From NCBI GenBank assembly GCA_038244055.1, contig JBBRTW010000041.1:1-25519 (forward strand): DNA of 25,519 bases. The letters run 5' to 3'. Positions within the stretch are counted from its first letter, which is position 1. The number at the start of each line of letters is the position of its first letter. The notes under the pieces are model-generated. The model was not told the origin of the DNA and did not search any database. It saw only the letters and a program-made list of their open reading frames with translations. Both the position numbers and the translations under genes were made by a program. Below, in pieces: positions 23,038-25,519 of this stretch. This DNA is from DASPKW01 sp038244055 (GTDB taxonomy: Bacteria > Planctomycetota > Phycisphaerae > Tepidisphaerales > Tepidisphaeraceae).

Positions 23038-25519
23038 ATGCTGAGTCTGCTGAATCGCGCCGTTATCGGTCAGGGGCGTCTGCGCAATGGCCACAAAATT
23101 GGTCGGAAACGTGGGGGTATCCGCTGGGGCCGGGCGGCTTGCATGGCGATGCTCTCGGCATCCCTGCTCATACAGACGAGCCCGGTGCGGGCGGCGTCGG
23201 TGACCTGGAACGGCTTGGTGGACTCCAACTGGGACACCAACACCGCAGGCGCGCTCACCAACTGGACGCCCGATGCGCTTCCCACGGCAACCGATGATGT
23301 TGTCTTTGGAGCGACTCCGCCCGCGCTGACGATCACGCTCGGGGCGGCGGATCTGGCCAACTCGCTTCTGTTTCAGGACAATTACGTCCTCAATGGAGGG
23401 GGCCTCACGCTCACCACAAACAGCGTTACGGTTAATCCGACATTTACGGCCACGATCAACTCGGCGATCGATGGAGCGGGAATCAATAAACTGGGGACGG
23501 GCAACCTGGTCCTGGGGGGCACCAATATCTACACCGCGGCGACGACGGTCACGGCCGGCACGTTGACGCTGTCGGCCACGGGGTCGATCGCGGCGGGCAG
23601 CGCGGTATCCATCGGCACCAACGGCACGCTGGCGGGCGCGGGCAGCGTCCTGGGCAACGCGACTCTGACGGGCAGCGGCATTCTCAACTTCGGCGCTACA
23701 GGCAATATCGCCGGCACTCTGGGCGTCACGGGCGGCAATTGGAATGGGCTGGGAAGCGTGACGGGCGCGGTGACTTCCAGCAGCGGCGCGTTCACCATCG
23801 GCAATGGCGCGAATCTGACGGCGACGGGCGGATTGAATGTCACGGGCGGGACGATCGCGGCGGGGAATGCGAGTTCGACGATCACGGGCAGCCTGAATTA
23901 CACGAGCGCATCGGCCAGCACGTTCGCGGGCGTGATCGCGGGGGCGAGCAGCACGGTTACGGTCAATAATGCGGCTGGATCGCTGACTCTTTCGGGGGTC
24001 AATTCCTACGATGGGGCGACGAATGTCACGGCCGGCGAGTTGGTTGTGGGGAACGCTTCGGCTCTGGGCACGACGGCTGGGGGGACCATCGTCTCCAGCG
24101 GCGGGCGGATGGTTCTGGCGGGCGGGGTCACGGTTACCGGCGAGTCGATCACCATTTCCGGCGATGGCATCAACTTCATGGGTGGGTTGCAAGCGGGTGT
24201 CGGCTCGGCCACATGGGCGGGCCCGGTTACGCTCGGCGCGACTTCGCCGCGCATCGGCGCAGTGAGCGGCGGCACGCTGACGATCAGCGGGGCGATCAGC
24301 GATGGCGCAAGCACCAGCCTCCTTATTTCCTCGGGCATCGGCGGAACGGGCACGGTCGTTCTCTCCGGGGCCAACAATTATTCGGGCAGCACGTCGATCA
24401 TCCGCGGGACGCTCAAGATCGGCGCGAACGACAGCCTCCCCACGACAACAATTCTCGACGTCGACTCATCGAGCGCGGTCGAAAACGCCATCTTCGATTT
24501 GAACGCTTTTAACCAGACGGTGGCCGGCTTGCAGCGATCCAACGTGGGTGGTGGGACCGGCACCGGCACGGTGACCAACAGCGGCGGCGCCGCGACGCTT
24601 ACATTGAATGTCGGCGCGGGTCCGTTTAGCTATGACGGCGCGATCACGGGCAACGTGAGTCTGACCAAATCCGGCGCGGGGGCGCAGACCCTGAGCGGGT
24701 TGATCTCGGGAACCAATCCCATCGCGGTCACCGGCGGCATGCTGACGCTCAGCAACAACGGCAACACGTTCGCGGGAAATATCACGGTCGATGGTGTGGG
24801 AAGCATTCTGGCATTCGCGGGCCAGAATGGGGCGCCCGGCGATCCGAATTCCCTCGGAGCGGGCACGAAGACCATCACGCTCAGCAACGGCGGCGCGATC
24901 AGCCCGACGTCCACTTCGAATCCGACGAACACGAACACGAAGCAGTTCATCGTCGGCACGGGCGGCGGCACGTTCAATGTCGGCAATGGCATTACCCTGC
25001 TATTGGACGATGCGAGTCAGTTCAGCGGCACCGGCGACCTGACGGTCACAGGCAGCGGAACCGGCCTGGTTCTCTACAACTCGCAGGCCTACAACGCGTT
25101 CACGGGCAACGTCAATATCAACTCCGGCACGGTGCGGATTTCAAACACCAATAGCCTTGGAAACACCGCCGGCAAGACGATAACGGTCGGCGCGGGCGGC
25201 GTGTTTGACATCGCGGCCGCCAATGTGCCCCAGAATATCGTCTTGAATGGCACCGGCATCAGCAATGGCGGGGCGTTGATCAACAGCACGGCGACGGCCG
25301 CCTCAACGGCCGCCGCGGCGACCCTTAACCTGGCGACCGACGCCAGCATCGGCGGCTCGGGCACGGGCGGCATCACCATCAATGGGCAGATCACGGGGAC
25401 GGGTGGGGCGGGTCTAACCAAAGTCGGCACCAACACGGTCATCCTGGCGAACGCGACCAATAGCTACACGGGCGCGACGATTGTCACCGCCGGCTCTCTG
25501 ATCGCCGCAGCGCCCGGCG
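23038..25519 (+). CDS. Autotransporter-associated beta-strand repeat (PATR) surface protein, N-terminal part
   Basis: The forward frame is open from ATG 23038 to the right edge (827 codons), so the C-terminus is missing. GGGAGAG lies just upstream of the start. The first ~52 residues form an extended signal peptide with a long basic n-region (NGHKIGRKRGG) and a hydrophobic core (MAMLSASLLIQTSPVRA). The mature protein opens with SVTWNGLVDSNWDTN, typical of this family. It then consists of Gly/Thr/Ser/Asn-rich beta-strand repeats. Clear PATR-type units (KLGTGNLVLGGTNIYTAATT and relatives) occur near 23482-23570, 23967-24050, 24342-24423 and 25411-25500. Cysteines are absent after the signal peptide. 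It is probably a large cell-surface or secreted beta-helix protein; whether a barrel or sorting signal ends it cannot be seen. Confidence 0.85.
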   Translation, partial: MLSLLNRAVIGQGRLRNGHKIGRKRGGIRWGRAACMAMLSASLLIQTSPVRAASVTWNGLVDSNWDTNTAGALTNWTPDALPTATDDVVFGATPPALTITLGAADLANSLLFQDNYVLNGGGLTLTTNSVTVNPTFTATINSAIDGAGINKLGTGNLVLGGTNIYTAATTVTAGTLTLSATGSIAAGSAVSIGTNGTLAGAGSVLGNATLTGSGILNFGATGNIAGTLGVTGGNWNGLGSVTGAVTSSSGAFTIGNGANLTATGGLNVTGGTIAAGNASSTITGSLNYTSASASTFAGVIAGASSTVTVNNAAGSLTLSGVNSYDGATNVTAGELVVGNASALGTTAGGTIVSSGGRMVLAGGVTVTGESITISGDGINFMGGLQAGVGSATWAGPVTLGATSPRIGAVSGGTLTISGAISDGASTSLLISSGIGGTGTVVLSGANNYSGSTSIIRGTLKIGANDSLPTTTILDVDSSSAVENAIFDLNAFNQTVAGLQRSNVGGGTGTGTVTNSGGAATLTLNVGAGPFSYDGAITGNVSLTKSGAGAQTLSGLISGTNPIAVTGGMLTLSNNGNTFAGNITVDGVGSILAFAGQNGAPGDPNSLGAGTKTITLSNGGAISPTSTSNPTNTNTKQFIVGTGGGTFNVGNGITLLLDDASQFSGTGDLTVTGSGTGLVLYNSQAYNAFTGNVNINSGTVRISNTNSLGNTAGKTITVGAGGVFDIAAANVPQNIVLNGTGISNGGALINSTATAASTAAAATLNLATDASIGGSGTGGITINGQITGTGGAGLTKVGTNTVILANATNSYTGATIVTAGSLIAAAPG

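Noticed and set aside
22847..23044. 65-codon forward ORF overlapping the start of the surface-protein gene by 7 bases
   Set aside because: It contains the G9 run, shows no domain and has no ribosome site. The overlap alone is not enough to call a leader peptide.
22837..24192. Reverse-strand open frame of 451 codons opposite the surface-protein gene
   Set aside because: It is antisense to the PATR gene, which has a strong ribosome site, a signal peptide and family repeats. The reverse translation is Arg/Ala-rich with no domain and exists because GC-rich repeats lack stops.
1..25519. CRISPR array or defence island
   Set aside because: No regularly spaced repeats with unique spacers and no cas or other defence genes were seen. 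The Uma2-family gene alone is not evidence for a defence system.

Overview
The window looks like chromosomal DNA of a high-GC planctomycete, probably in or near the Phycisphaerae. This is an inference from gene content. The clues are a cysteine motif of the form CGYDLRATPERCPECG after membrane helices, a very long signal peptidase I with a zinc-ribbon insertion, secreted PQQ-propeller, beta-helix and esterase proteins, and an autotransporter-type beta-strand repeat protein. No rRNA, tRNA, CRISPR array, integrase or transposase was found.

Layout. 1-859 (-): start of a glycogen debranching enzyme that runs off the left edge. 1176-4467 (-): signal peptidase I, then a membrane anti-sigma factor and its ECF sigma factor. 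4557-7211: a large membrane protein with a central zinc ribbon, bracketed by two ~212-bp palindromic repeat elements in the same orientation. The left copy supplies the last 19 codons and the stop of that gene. 7261-8235 (+): a YqaB-like HAD phosphatase and a SugE/Gdx-type SMR transporter. 8236-8665: non-coding, with a third single-hairpin copy of the palindromic element and another hairpin repeat. 8666-12507: two sugar-nucleotide epimerases flanking a histidine kinase and a receiver-only response regulator. 12509-15330: a secreted protein of unknown function, a Uma2-family nuclease and a small membrane-anchored protein. 15467-22394: a Tat-exported flavin amine oxidase, a PQQ-like beta-propeller protein, a secreted alpha/beta hydrolase and a secreted beta-helix protein with an N-terminal jelly-roll-like domain. 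22395-23037: a non-coding region with AT-rich palindromes. 23038-end (+): the start of a long repeat-rich surface protein that runs off the right edge.

How the genes may work together. The epimerase/two-component block suggests regulated synthesis of UDP-sugar precursors for a surface polysaccharide. The 15.4-25.5 kb block is almost all exported proteins for the periplasm or cell surface (oxidase, quinoprotein-like propeller, esterase, beta-helix, beta-strand repeats), which fits processing of or contact with external polysaccharide. These links rest on gene proximity only.

The most unusual material is non-coding. There is a REPIN/MITE-like family ending in AGGGTCAGGAGCCGG, and a set of different short degenerate tandem arrays filling several intergenic gaps. 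In coding sequence, the most notable point is a histidine kinase whose membrane domain matches the plant ethylene-receptor domain in residue spacing but lacks the copper-binding histidine.
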